From Caldifarciminota bacterium UBA6260 (lineage in GTDB: Bacteria; Hydrothermota; 32-111), in the NCBI GenBank assembly GCA_002441125.1, contig DJVI01000028.1:1-34975 (forward strand): 34,975 bases of DNA. The letters run 5' to 3'. Position 1 is the stretch's first letter; each line of letters opens with the position of its first letter. The notes beneath the pieces are model-generated. The model was not told where the DNA came from. It saw nothing but the letters and a program-made list of their open reading frames with translations, and searched no databases. Of the stretch, positions 14,963 through 24,103 are shown piece after piece. The position numbers and the translations under genes were made by a program.

Positions 14963-17900
14963 TTATCTTATCACTACAAACTTTTCTTTTAGAGTTTGGT
15001 TTCCTGTGACAACTTTAACAAAGTAAATTCCTTTTGAAAGATCTCCAACAGTGTAATTGAATACTCCTTCTGAAAGTGTTCCTTCATAAATAGTTGAAAC
15101 TTTTCTTCCAGCAAGATCAACTATCTGTATTGAAACTTTACCTTGTTCACCATTTATGAATCTGATAGATATTTTATTTTCATCAGTCAGTTTTCTAACT
15201 GAAAGAGAAGTTATAAGTTTTGAAACAAAAACAGTTGTTGCATCAGAATAGATTATCTTATCACCATATTTAAAACCTACTTTGTAATTATGAGAACCGT
15301 AAGAAATGTTTTTATCGGTATAGGTTAAATTATCTTTTCCAAAAACTGTTCCTACTTTTACATCATCCCTTTCAATTATCCATTCTTTTGCTTCAGTTGA
15401 GTTAGCACTCCATTTCAAAACAACATCTTTACCTTCAACTTTCGCAACAAGAGATGATGAAAGTATACCCAGACTTGTTGGCATTATCAAAGTAACAGGC
15501 AACCTTAAAGTTACAGCTTTTGAAATATCGGCTGAGGTTGTTATAAGAAGTGTATCATAATAAGTAGCACCATAAGTAAGACCGGTTGTATCAACAAGAA
15601 CAGTAACTCCCAAAGAGTCACCAACATTCACAGTTCCAGATGTTGGATTTATAGAAATTATCCATGATGAGTTTCTTGCTTTTGTTATACCTGTTACATC
15701 AAATGGAAGAACTGAACCTGAGTCGGTATTCTTTATATAGAATGTTCCCGATGCTGCTGGAGTTAATGGATACTCAACTTCAGCCCTTATTATAAGATCT
15801 CCATTTGGAGACATATTCGTCCAAGGTCCACTACTTGAAGATGCATAGTAAGAATATGTTCCACCTATAGTATCTGAAAGCATATATGACCTTCTGTTTG
15901 GAGGTGTTGTACTATTGTTAGTTGCAGCATAAACTCCAACCCAGAAAGTTCCATTAAGGTATACTGAAGTTGAAAGTGTTGCTCTGAAAAGCTGTGCTGT
16001 TCCACCTGTTGTTAAACCAGAAACAACATATTTACCAAGTAATGCCCCAGGATTTCCAGCGTTATCAGACCATACATAAAGAGTATCTGTTCTTGCAAGT
16101 CCATCTTCTATTGCTCTACCCCACCATATTGCTCTTAATGAACATCCTTGAGCAACTGAGAATTTGTTTGCAAAATAACTTACTCCATACCACGCTAAAG
16201 CTCCCTCATTTTCTGCATCATCCCATTTTAATGTATCCCAGGTTCCTTTCGAATGGATATCTTTTTTTGAAAGGTTTATAAAACCAACATTTTTGAAATA
16301 ACCACCATAGAGAATATTTTCATTTTTTACATTGTTGACTGAAAGAATTTCTGTAGTTGTTTTTTTCACTGAGAAATCAAATGTAAGTTGTGATGTGGAA
16401 AGTGATGCTACTTTTACTCCAGTTACTGTTAAAGCGAATGTTGAAGTGTCAACTTTGGTTCCATAGGTAACAAAAAGTGTACATGGTATAGAAGTTCCGT
16501 CAGGTGTATTGTTTGCAATCTGGAATCTGTAAACTGAATAAGCTGAATCACTATCAGCTATATTTCCATAAGATCCTAAAGAGTCAAGATTTGTAACATA
16601 AGATGAACCTTCTCTAAGTTTAGCGGTTACACTGTTCTGTGTTGAGCCTGTATTGTTTACAACCCAAACATTGAGATCTGTTGTTTCACCGTTGTTTAGA
16701 TTTCCATCAACAATTACAGGTGTAGGTGAATCAAGAACAGATGTCTTTTTATATATTATTTTTCCTGCAGGTGCTGTAGTAACAAAATCACCTGTTGCTA
16801 CAAGTGCATAAGGTTGTGGTCCATTTGGAACGTTTGCAGCTGTTACCCTTATTGTTATTGTTGAGTTTGGTATAGGATCAAGCCATACGACTTCCGTTAC
16901 ATTTTCAACATCAGCAGAACCACCAGTTGTTGATCTTGCATTAGTTCCAAAAACATTCCCAAGGTATGTGTTGCCGTTGGCTGTAACAGTTAAATTTAAA
17001 TTGTTTACAACAAGTGGATCAGCGCCAACAGAAGCTGGATAATCCGTCCAGCAGAGAACTATTTTTATATACTCAGTTGTTGATGAACCTGTATTTATCG
17101 TATACTCATGATATTGACCTGCGGAAGTAAATCCTGAAGTTATATCCCAAATTTCAAGATCTCTCACATCTCCACTAAAATAAATAGCATCATCAAGAAC
17201 TACTCTTCCCCATCCCTGCCCTTGTGAAGGAGCATTTTGTGTACCAGTATTATTAATTGTGCTTATAGAATAAGCTCCTGGGGAGTTTCTTGTAGAGTTT
17301 ATCATCATAGCCTTTATTAGTGCTGCTGAAGGTGTGAAAGCATCTGCACTATTTTTTGTTCCCGATGGATACCATCCTTCAGTAAAATATTGTCTAACAA
17401 GTGCACCAAGACCTGCGGCAGTTGGAGTTGACATTGATGTTCCGCCCATATATGTAATTCCAGCATTGTTTGATGCTAAATTTCCATCGGAATCAACAGA
17501 CCAGATATACCATCCACCTGTAGCACATAGATCTGGCCTCATCATACCTTCTTTTGTAGGACCATGGGAGGAAAACTCTGCAACATCCAAAAGTTCATTT
17601 CTCGATGATGTTCCATTTACAGCCCATGTTGTAGCACCTGATCCGAATCCAGATTCAGTTGCACCAACACAAACTATATTTTTTGCTGTTGCTGGTGTGT
17701 TAACTGAATCTCTATCAAGATTTGAGTTTCCGGCTGATCTAAACATAAGAAAATCTTTCTTGTCCCAAGCACATGAATCTATCTGTTGTGCATTCAAAGT
17801 ATAACTACTGTATCCACCTGATGATTGTCCCCAAGATGATGTGTGTATCCTGGCACCAGCATTGTAAGCCCACTGGTATATATCCTGATAGTTTGTTGGG

Positions 17901-19000
17901 AGAACAAGTGCATCTGAACTGTTTCCTATATCCGTAAAAGCTATCCTTGCAAGTGGTGCCATTCCCATTACTCTTGCGTAAGCTGTAACATTTGGAAGTC
18001 CTGAGTTCATTGAATCTGCTGCTACTGAACCACATGTATGGGAGCCATGTCCAGATGAGTTAAGATCAAAAGTATCAGCGTGGACATTGTATGCAACAAT
18101 TTTCCTATGTGTTCCAGTTGTTTCGCAAACTCTATCCTTATCTTTATCGTAAACAGGTTTTGTTCCCGATGGGTCTCTAAAATAAATATTATCCCAATCC
18201 ATACCTGTATCATCATCTCCGACTATCTGATTTTGACCATATATTGATCTTGCATAAAAAGGTAATCTCAAAGAATCTGCGGAAGATGATATCGTAAGTT
18301 GAGATTTCCAAGAATCAGTTGCAGCCTTCATATTTAAAGTATCGAATGTTTGCAAAATCCACCTTGACCAAGCGTTATGAAGTTCAACTGGATAATCCCT
18401 TTCAACCCAGTAAACTTCAACCTGATTTGCAAGATATTTTGCAATATCGTTTGCTTTTTCTGCTGGTACTGAAATTCTTACAGGCATCGGACCTGCAAGA
18501 ATAGTTACATCTGGAATACTTTTCAATTTTGAATGAAAACTCTCAACATCCTCACCAGAAAAAACAGCAACAAGAAGGTTAACCTTACCCGGGAGATCAC
18601 CTTTTAAAGGCTCATGTTTCTCATATATAAGATTTGGGGCAATTCTATATGCAGGTTGCCAAATTTGAATGAATTTTATGAATTTTTTCTCTTTGATATT
18701 CTCAAAACTTTTGTTGGAAAGTTTTACTATAAAAGCATTGTCTGGTATGTAATCAAATATCTCTCCACCCAACCTTTTTATCTCCTCTTTATAACTCTCC
18801 CTTGAAAGATCGTTGAACTGAACAACATAGTAATCATAATCACCTTTTACCTGCTTTCTTTCAAGTCCAAGATTTGCGAATGATGGTGGTTCGAAATCTG
18901 TAGAAAACTTAGCAACTTTTAACCTTATCATACTTTCAGGATAAAACACCCCAAAGAGAAGTAAGATTAAAAGTAAAATGGAAATTTTTTTGTTTAACAT
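14963..19000 (-). CDS. Large secreted subtilisin-like (S8) serine protease with C-terminal sorting tail
   Basis: A 1345-residue exported protease. Signal peptide about 1-20. Propeptide-like region 25-205, including an inhibitor-like segment around 50-115. S8 domain about 250-600 with catalytic Asp264 (DDDTGMD), His318 (SGHGSHTCG), oxyanion Asn425 (SAGNSN) and Ser522 (GGTSMSTP). A beta-sandwich P-domain-like module follows (about 605-715), then repeated Ig-like and jelly-roll-like modules, an FN3-like domain near 1190-1260, and a type A sorting tail (VSIQIVDLAGRKVSTIY to GIYFVKVVTG and KFVVIR). A GGAGG site precedes the ATG. It is likely an extracellular protein-degrading enzyme working with the neighbouring C25 protease. 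The 182-base space upstream is AT-rich and shows no promoter I can defend. Confidence 0.93.
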   Translation of the reverse strand: MLNKKISILLLILLLFGVFYPESMIRLKVAKFSTDFEPPSFANLGLERKQVKGDYDYYVVQFNDLSRESYKEEIKRLGGEIFDYIPDNAFIVKLSNKSFENIKEKKFIKFIQIWQPAYRIAPNLIYEKHEPLKGDLPGKVNLLVAVFSGEDVESFHSKLKSIPDVTILAGPMPVRISVPAEKANDIAKYLANQVEVYWVERDYPVELHNAWSRWILQTFDTLNMKAATDSWKSQLTISSSADSLRLPFYARSIYGQNQIVGDDDTGMDWDNIYFRDPSGTKPVYDKDKDRVCETTGTHRKIVAYNVHADTFDLNSSGHGSHTCGSVAADSMNSGLPNVTAYARVMGMAPLARIAFTDIGNSSDALVLPTNYQDIYQWAYNAGARIHTSSWGQSSGGYSSYTLNAQQIDSCAWDKKDFLMFRSAGNSNLDRDSVNTPATAKNIVCVGATESGFGSGATTWAVNGTSSRNELLDVAEFSSHGPTKEGMMRPDLCATGGWYIWSVDSDGNLASNNAGITYMGGTSMSTPTAAGLGALVRQYFTEGWYPSGTKNSADAFTPSAALIKAMMINSTRNSPGAYSISTINNTGTQNAPSQGQGWGRVVLDDAIYFSGDVRDLEIWDITSGFTSAGQYHEYTINTGSSTTEYIKIVLCWTDYPASVGADPLVVNNLNLTVTANGNTYLGNVFGTNARSTTGGSADVENVTEVVWLDPIPNSTITIRVTAANVPNGPQPYALVATGDFVTTAPAGKIIYKKTSVLDSPTPVIVDGNLNNGETTDLNVWVVNNTGSTQNSVTAKLREGSSYVTNLDSLGSYGNIADSDSAYSVYRFQIANNTPDGTSIPCTLFVTYGTKVDTSTFALTVTGVKVASLSTSQLTFDFSVKKTTTEILSVNNVKNENILYGGYFKNVGFINLSKKDIHSKGTWDTLKWDDAENEGALAWYGVSYFANKFSVAQGCSLRAIWWGRAIEDGLARTDTLYVWSDNAGNPGALLGKYVVSGLTTGGTAQLFRATLSTSVYLNGTFWVGVYAATNNSTTPPNRRSYMLSDTIGGTYSYYASSSSGPWTNMSPNGDLIIRAEVEYPLTPAASGTFYIKNTDSGSVLPFDVTGITKARNSSWIISINPTSGTVNVGDSLGVTVLVDTTGLTYGATYYDTLLITTSADISKAVTLRLPVTLIMPTSLGILSSSLVAKVEGKDVVLKWSANSTEAKEWIIERDDVKVGTVFGKDNLTYTDKNISYGSHNYKVGFKYGDKIIYSDATTVFVSKLITSLSVRKLTDENKISIRFINGEQGKVSIQIVDLAGRKVSTIYEGTLSEGVFNYTVGDLSKGIYFVKVVTGNQTLKEKFVVIR

Positions 19001-19182
19001 TTATCCTCCTTTGACTTTTTTTCTATTTTTGTATTAATTTTTTTGCAATTTTCATTCCAAACATTCTATTATTTCTCTGTATTTTTTTCATTTATAATAT
19101 AATTATTTTTGATAGAAAGGAAAGTATGATTTTTTTGCAGATTTTAATTATTAAAATTAAATTCTTAGGAAATTTTTGCACA

Positions 19183-20130
19183 TCAAATTTTTGGAAAACC
19201 TGTGTAATCTTCCAAAAATTTTGCGAAATTTTTCTTTTTTGTGTTTTTTGAATACTTTAACCTTTTCAGTATTAAAAAAGGTAAATTAAATAATATATCA
19301 AGATACATAAAATAATTCAATTCTTTACTTTTATTTTTTTGGTTAAATATTAAAAATTTAATTGATTTATGAATAAGACGAATGGGGAAATGTATTATAA
19401 TAAAATAAAATCTGTTTCTATTCATGTAAAAATCTTTAACTTTTTCGTTTTTCCATGATGAAGAAAATTTGTGATAGCAAATGGCAGAACCGTTATAATA
19501 GATCTTTAAGTTTGAAAATCTTAAAAGTTTGAAAGAAAAATCTAAATCTTCATAGTATGCCAAGTAAAATTTTTCATAATATCCAATAATTTTTACAATA
19601 TCGGTTCTAACAAACATCGCTCCACCAGAGCCACCTGTAACCTCTCCACTCTCCCTTTTTAAATCTTTTAAATCTTTCCCAAAATCCCTGTCATACCCGT
19701 AACCAGTTTTATTTATTACAAGACCTGTTGAATTCACTTTTGTTTTGTTATCTAAAAACAAAATTTTAGGTGTAAAGATGCCACCATCCTTAAATTTTTT
19801 TGCAAAATCAACCATATTCTCAATAAAATCACTTCTATAAATTATATCGTTATTCGAAAGTAGTGTATATTTATATCGGTTTTTTAAAGAGTATGATAAA
19901 CCGAAATTGTATGCTGAAGTTTTATGGTTTTTTGATAGTTTGATGATCTCTATTTCTGGAAAATTATGTTTTATAAGTTTAATAGAATCATCGGTTGAAC
20001 AGTTATCAACAACAACTGTTTTTAAATCTTTGTAACTCTGCTCTTTTAGTGATTTTATAGTTTTTAAAAACAGATCACCTGTAAAAAAACTACCGTTGTA
20101 GTTTAAAACAACAGCGAGAACTTTATCCAT
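19183..20130 (-). CDS. Family 2 glycosyltransferase (rhamnosyltransferase-like)
   Basis: A 315-residue cytoplasmic GT2 of the type that adds sugars to cell-surface polysaccharides. It shows VVLNYN at the start, VVVDNCSTDDS (nucleotide binding), LLSNNDI (the D-x-D equivalent), GGSGGAMFVR and YYEDLDFSFKL (acceptor or base region), the usual order of the family. I choose the ATG at 20130, which overlaps the htpX stop as TGATG; the GTG at 20133 is the only other candidate. The gene is last in the hppA, lemA, htpX string, which is not an obvious functional match. The C-terminal 60 residues are rich in Lys and Phe and may touch the membrane. The sugar is unknown. Confidence 0.87.
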   Translation of the reverse strand: MDKVLAVVLNYNGSFFTGDLFLKTIKSLKEQSYKDLKTVVVDNCSTDDSIKLIKHNFPEIEIIKLSKNHKTSAYNFGLSYSLKNRYKYTLLSNNDIIYRSDFIENMVDFAKKFKDGGIFTPKILFLDNKTKVNSTGLVINKTGYGYDRDFGKDLKDLKRESGEVTGGSGGAMFVRTDIVKIIGYYEKFYLAYYEDLDFSFKLLRFSNLKIYYNGSAICYHKFSSSWKNEKVKDFYMNRNRFYFIIIHFPIRLIHKSIKFLIFNQKNKSKELNYFMYLDILFNLPFLILKRLKYSKNTKKKNFAKFLEDYTGFPKI

Positions 20131-21149
20131 CACATACTTCTTAATATTCTTATCCTTGATTCTATTGGAGGATGTGTTGAAAATAATGCTGATGATTTTT
20201 TTGAAAAATCTTTAAAAGGATTCGCGATGAACATATGGGCTGTTGCTCTCGATGCTGTTTCGAGTTTCACCGATGATTGGGCTATCTTTTCTAATGCTGA
20301 AGCCAACCCTTCAGGATTTCTTGTAAATTCTACAGCTTTCGCATCAGCCAAAAGTTCCCTTTTTCTTGATATGGACATCTGAATAAGTTTTGATAGTATT
20401 GGTGCTATTATAGCAAGAAGAATAGCGATAACGATTACGATCAATTCAACTCCTCCGCCACCTTCCCTTCTATCCCTTCTTCCTCTCCTTCCCCAAAAAA
20501 GGTATCTTAAAAGCCAATCTGAAAGCATTACTATTGTTCCAACTATAACACCAACAAGCATAGAAAATTTTATATCAAGATTTGAGATATGGGACATTTC
20601 ATGTGCAACAACTCCTGAAAGTTCTTCCCTATTCAGTTTATTCAAAAGTCCCCTCGTTATAGCGATAGCACTATCGTTTGGATTCTTACCAGTAGCGAAA
20701 GCGTTCAAAGCATCACTTTCTATTATGTAAGTCTCAGGGGTTGGAAGACCTGCCGCGAGTGCTATCTCTTCAACAACATTGACAAACTGTGGTTCTTCAT
20801 TTTTTGTTACTTTTTTTGCACCTGATATCTTCAAAACTATAGATTTGCCCATATTGTAGGATATTAGAGTTGTGATTATTGAAATTATAAAAGCAAATAT
20901 AGGACCTGCATAACCTATATCAAAAATGTATCCAAATATAAAACCTAAGATTAGAAGAAAAATAAAAAGAAATATTATTAAAAGAATCGAATTCCTTTTG
21001 TTTGAACTCTGTATCCTATAGAAATTTTCCTTTTTGTTGTAAAAAATATCTGTCATCTGTGAACCATCCAAAGGTGTATCACACAAAGAGCATCTTTTTC
21101 TCAGAACATTGTTGTAAAAACCACATCTTGGGCAAACCTTTGCTGCCAT
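20130..21149 (-). CDS. htpX: HtpX-like M48 membrane metalloprotease with N-terminal zinc ribbon
   Basis: A 339-residue inner-membrane protease. Residues 6-23 form a zinc ribbon (C6-P-R-C9 and C20-S-L-C23), an addition to the usual HtpX. Two membrane helices lie at about 54-97. The zinc site is H183-E-M-S-H187, with Glu265 in RKRELLADA as third ligand. Two further helices are at about 198-219 and 234-255, with a loop very rich in Arg and Gly (219-233) between them. HtpX cuts damaged membrane proteins. Its pairing with lemA directly upstream (5 bases apart) is common in bacteria. The start is supported by a GAGGTAAG site at the end of lemA. The zinc ribbon may bind substrate or a partner. Confidence 0.93.
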   Translation of the reverse strand: MAAKVCPRCGFYNNVLRKRCSLCDTPLDGSQMTDIFYNKKENFYRIQSSNKRNSILLIIFLFIFLLILGFIFGYIFDIGYAGPIFAFIISIITTLISYNMGKSIVLKISGAKKVTKNEEPQFVNVVEEIALAAGLPTPETYIIESDALNAFATGKNPNDSAIAITRGLLNKLNREELSGVVAHEMSHISNLDIKFSMLVGVIVGTIVMLSDWLLRYLFWGRRGRRDRREGGGGVELIVIVIAILLAIIAPILSKLIQMSISRKRELLADAKAVEFTRNPEGLASALEKIAQSSVKLETASRATAHMFIANPFKDFSKKSSALFSTHPPIESRIRILRSM

Positions 21150-21154
21150 ACTTC

Positions 21155-21709
21155 TTACCTCAGATCAACTTTAACATTCGCTTTTTCAGTTTCAGGTATC
21201 ACAAAAAATTCCATCTGCTTGAAATTGAAAATCGCTGCAATTATGTTTGCTGGAAATGTTTCAACCATAGTGTTGAACTGCATAACACAATCATTATAAA
21301 ACTGTCTCGCATAGGAGATTCTGTTTTCAGTTGATGTTAACTCTTCCTGTAATCTCATAACATTCTCGTTAGCTTTTAACTGTGGATAATTCTCAACAAC
21401 AGCAAAAAGTGATTTTAAAGCACCTGAAAGCATATTTTCAGCTTCAGCCTGTGCTTTAACTCCCTTAGCGTTCATTGCGAAATTTCTTGCCTCTATAACC
21501 TTTGTTAAAGTTTCCTGTTCATATGACATATAATCTTTTACAACTTCAACAAGGTTAGGGATAAGGTCATACCTTCTTTTCAGTTGTACATCTATCTGTG
21601 ACCATGCATTTTTTACTCTGTTTCTTTCGCTTACGAGATTATTGTAAATCCCTATAATAGCAAGTATTATTACAAGAAGAATTATACCAACAATGATTAA
21701 AATAACCAT
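21155..21709 (-). CDS. lemA: LemA family protein
   Basis: A 184-residue protein with one N-terminal membrane helix (1-22) and a long helical domain outside. The family motifs are clear: LVSERNRVKNAWSQIDVQLK, then RRYDLIPNLVEVVKDY, and later ENRISYARQFYNDCV followed by YN-type and FPANIIA elements. LemA proteins are often encoded with HtpX or other M48 proteases, and their molecular role is poorly known; a part in membrane protein quality control is inferred from that pairing. The AAAGGAGGT site lies in the 20 bases between the tRNA-Ser(GGA) gene and the ATG, so the lemA message starts either from hppA transcription or from 5' processing at the tRNA. Confidence 0.94.
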   Translation of the reverse strand: MVILIIVGIILLVIILAIIGIYNNLVSERNRVKNAWSQIDVQLKRRYDLIPNLVEVVKDYMSYEQETLTKVIEARNFAMNAKGVKAQAEAENMLSGALKSLFAVVENYPQLKANENVMRLQEELTSTENRISYARQFYNDCVMQFNTMVETFPANIIAAIFNFKQMEFFVIPETEKANVKVDLR

Positions 21710-21729
21710 CTTTACCTCCTTTTAAAAAT

Positions 21730-21817
21730 CGGAGAGGCTGGGATTCGAACCCAGGATAGAGTTTCCCCTATACATGATCTCCAATCATGCTCCTTCGACC
21801 AACTCGGACACCTCTCC
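21730..21817 (-). tRNA. tRNA-Ser(GGA), CCA not encoded
   Basis: On the minus strand: acceptor stem GGAGAGG/CCTCTCC (21811-21817 and 21731-21737), anticodon stem CATGA/TCATG with loop TTGGAGA (anticodon GGA, reading UCC and UCU), a long class II variable arm, T-loop GGTTCGAATCC and discriminator G at 21730. The next bases are ATTTTT, so CCA must be added after transcription, unlike the tRNA-Ser(CGA) in this window. The gene is squeezed between hppA (12 bases) and lemA (20 bases). Confidence 0.95.
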
Positions 21818-21829
21818 ATTTATAAAGAA

Positions 21830-24043
21830 CTAAAATATATGGAAGAAAACCATAAGTCCTGCTGTAACTATAGAAACAATACTCATAAGTTTTATAAGAA
21901 TATTCAAAGATGGCCCTGCGGTATCTTTCAAAGGATCCCCAACAGTATCACCAACAACAGCGGATTTATGATTCTCACTACCCTTTCCTCCAAGTTCTCC
22001 ACTCTCTATATATTTTTTAGCATTATCCCAGGAACCACCAGCATTTGCCATCATTATGGCAAGAACAAAACCACTTCCAAGTGAACCAGCAAGAAGTCCA
22101 AAAACACCAGGAACTCCTATCGTTATCCCAACAAAAATAGGTGCTATAACAGCAATCAGGGCTGGAACTATCATCTCTTTCTCAGCAGCTTTCGCTGCTA
22201 TTGAAACACACCTTTCATAGTCAGGTTTATTCTTACCTTCAAGAATTCCGGGGATTGTGTGGAATTGTCTTCTAATCTCATCAACCATCTTTGTTGCTGA
22301 TCTTCCTACTGCATTCAAAGTAAGACCTGAGAATACAAAAGGTAACATAGAACCTATCATAACACCGACAATAACTTTAACATTCATAAGGTGAACATCG
22401 TAAGCTAACAAAACATCAACGATATCCATAGATTTTATTTCTGCCAAAGATAAGAATCTGTTACCAATATCAACGAATCCATTAGAGTTTTGTGCTATCC
22501 TTATAAGAGCAGCCCTTATAGCTTCTGAAAATGCTGCTATAAAAGCGAGTGCAGTTAATGCAGCTGAACCTATAGCAAAACCTTTTCCTGTTGCTGCTGT
22601 TGTATTTCCAAGGGAATCCAAAGCATCTGTTCTTTCCCTCACCTTTTCATCCAGTTTACTCATCTGGGCATTTCCACCGGCATTATCAGCAACAGGTCCA
22701 TAAGCATCTGTGGAAAGAGTGATCCCTAAAGTTGATAACATTCCTACTGCAGAAAGAGCGATTCCATAAAGTCCCAAAGTAACATTTTTAAAATCAAAGT
22801 TTGAAGAGAACAAATATGAGACAATTATACCAATAACAATAATCAAAACAACATAACCTGTAGATATCATAGACTCACCAAGACCTGCAAGTATTACTGT
22901 TGCTGTTCCTGTTTTTGTTTGATCGGCAACAAATTTTGTAGGTTTATATGAAAAGGAAGTGTAAATCTCTGTTATCCTTCCTATAAAAATTCCTACCAGT
23001 AATCCAGTTATAAGAGATAACCAGAAATTTAAATATTTTATCGAAGATTCTCTGAACAAAATCCACATTAGAATGAATGAAAGGATAAAAATCAAAAGAG
23101 TTGAAATGTTTATACCCTTGTTAAGAGATTGCATAAGATGTATCTGATCCGCATGCTCTTTGGTTTTTACAAAAAAGATTCCAATTATTGAAGAGAGTAT
23201 TCCAATCGCAGCTATCAAAAGAGGGAGTATAACAAGTTTTAAAGATAGTGTTGTTGATGAGGAAAGAGGAATTGCAACAGCTGCTCCCAAAGATGCTGCT
23301 GATAATATTGAACCACAATAACTCTCATAAAGGTCAGCTCCCATTCCGGCAACATCGCCAACATTATCTCCAACATTATCAGCGATAACTGCAGGGTTTC
23401 TTGCATCATCTTCTGGAATTTCAGATTCTATTTTACCAACTATATCAGCACCAACATCTGCAGCTTTTGTAAAAATCCCTCCACCAACTCTTGCAAAAAG
23501 TGCCTGTGATGAAGCACCCATTCCAAATGTTAAAATGGTAGAGGTTATTATGTAAAGATCATTTTGGTAAAACAATCTTAAAATAAAAAACCATACGGTT
23601 ATATCCAAGAGCCCAAGTCCAACAACAGTAAGTCCCATAACTGCACCAGCTCTGAAAGCTACTTTCAAAGCTTCATCGAGAGATTTTTTCGCTGCCTGTG
23701 CTGTCCTTGAACTTGCCTGTGTAGCTGTGTTCATACCTATAAAACCAGCAAGACCAGAGAAAAAACCACCTGTTAAAAAGGCAAATGGAGTCCAGAGTGA
23801 TTGGAGTTTAAAAAAGTAGGATAATATAAAAAGTATTATAAAAACGAAAACAAAGAAAATCCCAACAGATTTATATTGTTCTTTTAGATAAGCGAAAGCA
23901 CCTTTTCTCACTATAGATGCAATCTCTTCCATTCTCTCATCACCTTTTTGATGTGATTGCATACTTTTATAAAAAATAAAAGCAAAAGTTAAAGATAAGA
24001 GAGAGCCAAAAAATGGCAAAATTAATAATAGATTATCATTCAT
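21830..24043 (-). CDS. hppA: Membrane-bound ion-pumping pyrophosphatase, K+-dependent type
   Basis: A 737-residue enzyme with about 16 membrane helices that couples pyrophosphate hydrolysis to pumping of H+ or Na+ across the inner membrane. The substrate-site motifs are complete: DVGADIVGK (197-204), the NVGDNVGD repeat (223-230), DAYGPVADNAGG (446-457) and the late DTVGDPLKDT motif. The diagnostic segment GNTTAATGKG (479-488) has Ala where K+-independent enzymes have Lys, so it belongs to the K+-dependent group; H+ versus Na+ cannot be decided by eye. It conserves energy from biosynthetic pyrophosphate, which fits an energy-limited anaerobe. An AGGAG site lies 6 bases before the ATG and a consensus promoter is at 24072-24099. 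The stop is TAG. Confidence 0.97.
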   Translation of the reverse strand: MNDNLLLILPFFGSLLSLTFAFIFYKSMQSHQKGDERMEEIASIVRKGAFAYLKEQYKSVGIFFVFVFIILFILSYFFKLQSLWTPFAFLTGGFFSGLAGFIGMNTATQASSRTAQAAKKSLDEALKVAFRAGAVMGLTVVGLGLLDITVWFFILRLFYQNDLYIITSTILTFGMGASSQALFARVGGGIFTKAADVGADIVGKIESEIPEDDARNPAVIADNVGDNVGDVAGMGADLYESYCGSILSAASLGAAVAIPLSSSTTLSLKLVILPLLIAAIGILSSIIGIFFVKTKEHADQIHLMQSLNKGINISTLLIFILSFILMWILFRESSIKYLNFWLSLITGLLVGIFIGRITEIYTSFSYKPTKFVADQTKTGTATVILAGLGESMISTGYVVLIIVIGIIVSYLFSSNFDFKNVTLGLYGIALSAVGMLSTLGITLSTDAYGPVADNAGGNAQMSKLDEKVRERTDALDSLGNTTAATGKGFAIGSAALTALAFIAAFSEAIRAALIRIAQNSNGFVDIGNRFLSLAEIKSMDIVDVLLAYDVHLMNVKVIVGVMIGSMLPFVFSGLTLNAVGRSATKMVDEIRRQFHTIPGILEGKNKPDYERCVSIAAKAAEKEMIVPALIAVIAPIFVGITIGVPGVFGLLAGSLGSGFVLAIMMANAGGSWDNAKKYIESGELGGKGSENHKSAVVGDTVGDPLKDTAGPSLNILIKLMSIVSIVTAGLMVFFHIF

Positions 24044-24071
24044 ACAAAACTCCTAAAATTATTTTTTTTCT

Positions 24072-24099
24072 ATTATATTGTTTAAAAATTGAATGTCAA
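24072..24099 (-). promoter_or_regulatory. Consensus promoter of hppA
   Basis: On the minus strand a perfect TTGACA (24099-24094), a 16-base spacer and a perfect TATAAT (24077-24072). The predicted transcript starts near 24065 and has a leader of about 22 bases with an AGGAG site (24050-24054). It is likely the strongest promoter in the window and may drive the whole hppA, tRNA-Ser, lemA, htpX, GT2 string. Confidence 0.85.
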
Positions 24100-24103
24100 T
24101 ATT

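Noticed and set aside
17334..17804. 156-codon frame on the + strand inside the S8 protease
   Set aside because: It is fully antisense to the catalytic domain of a clear protease, has no ribosome-binding site and no family resemblance; similar long antisense frames arise from codon bias.
19125..19250. Short + strand frame with a GAAAGGAAAG site before ATG in the gap after the S8 gene promoter region
   Set aside because: About 40 Phe-rich codons that run antisense into the glycosyltransferase; looks like a chance product of AT-rich sequence.
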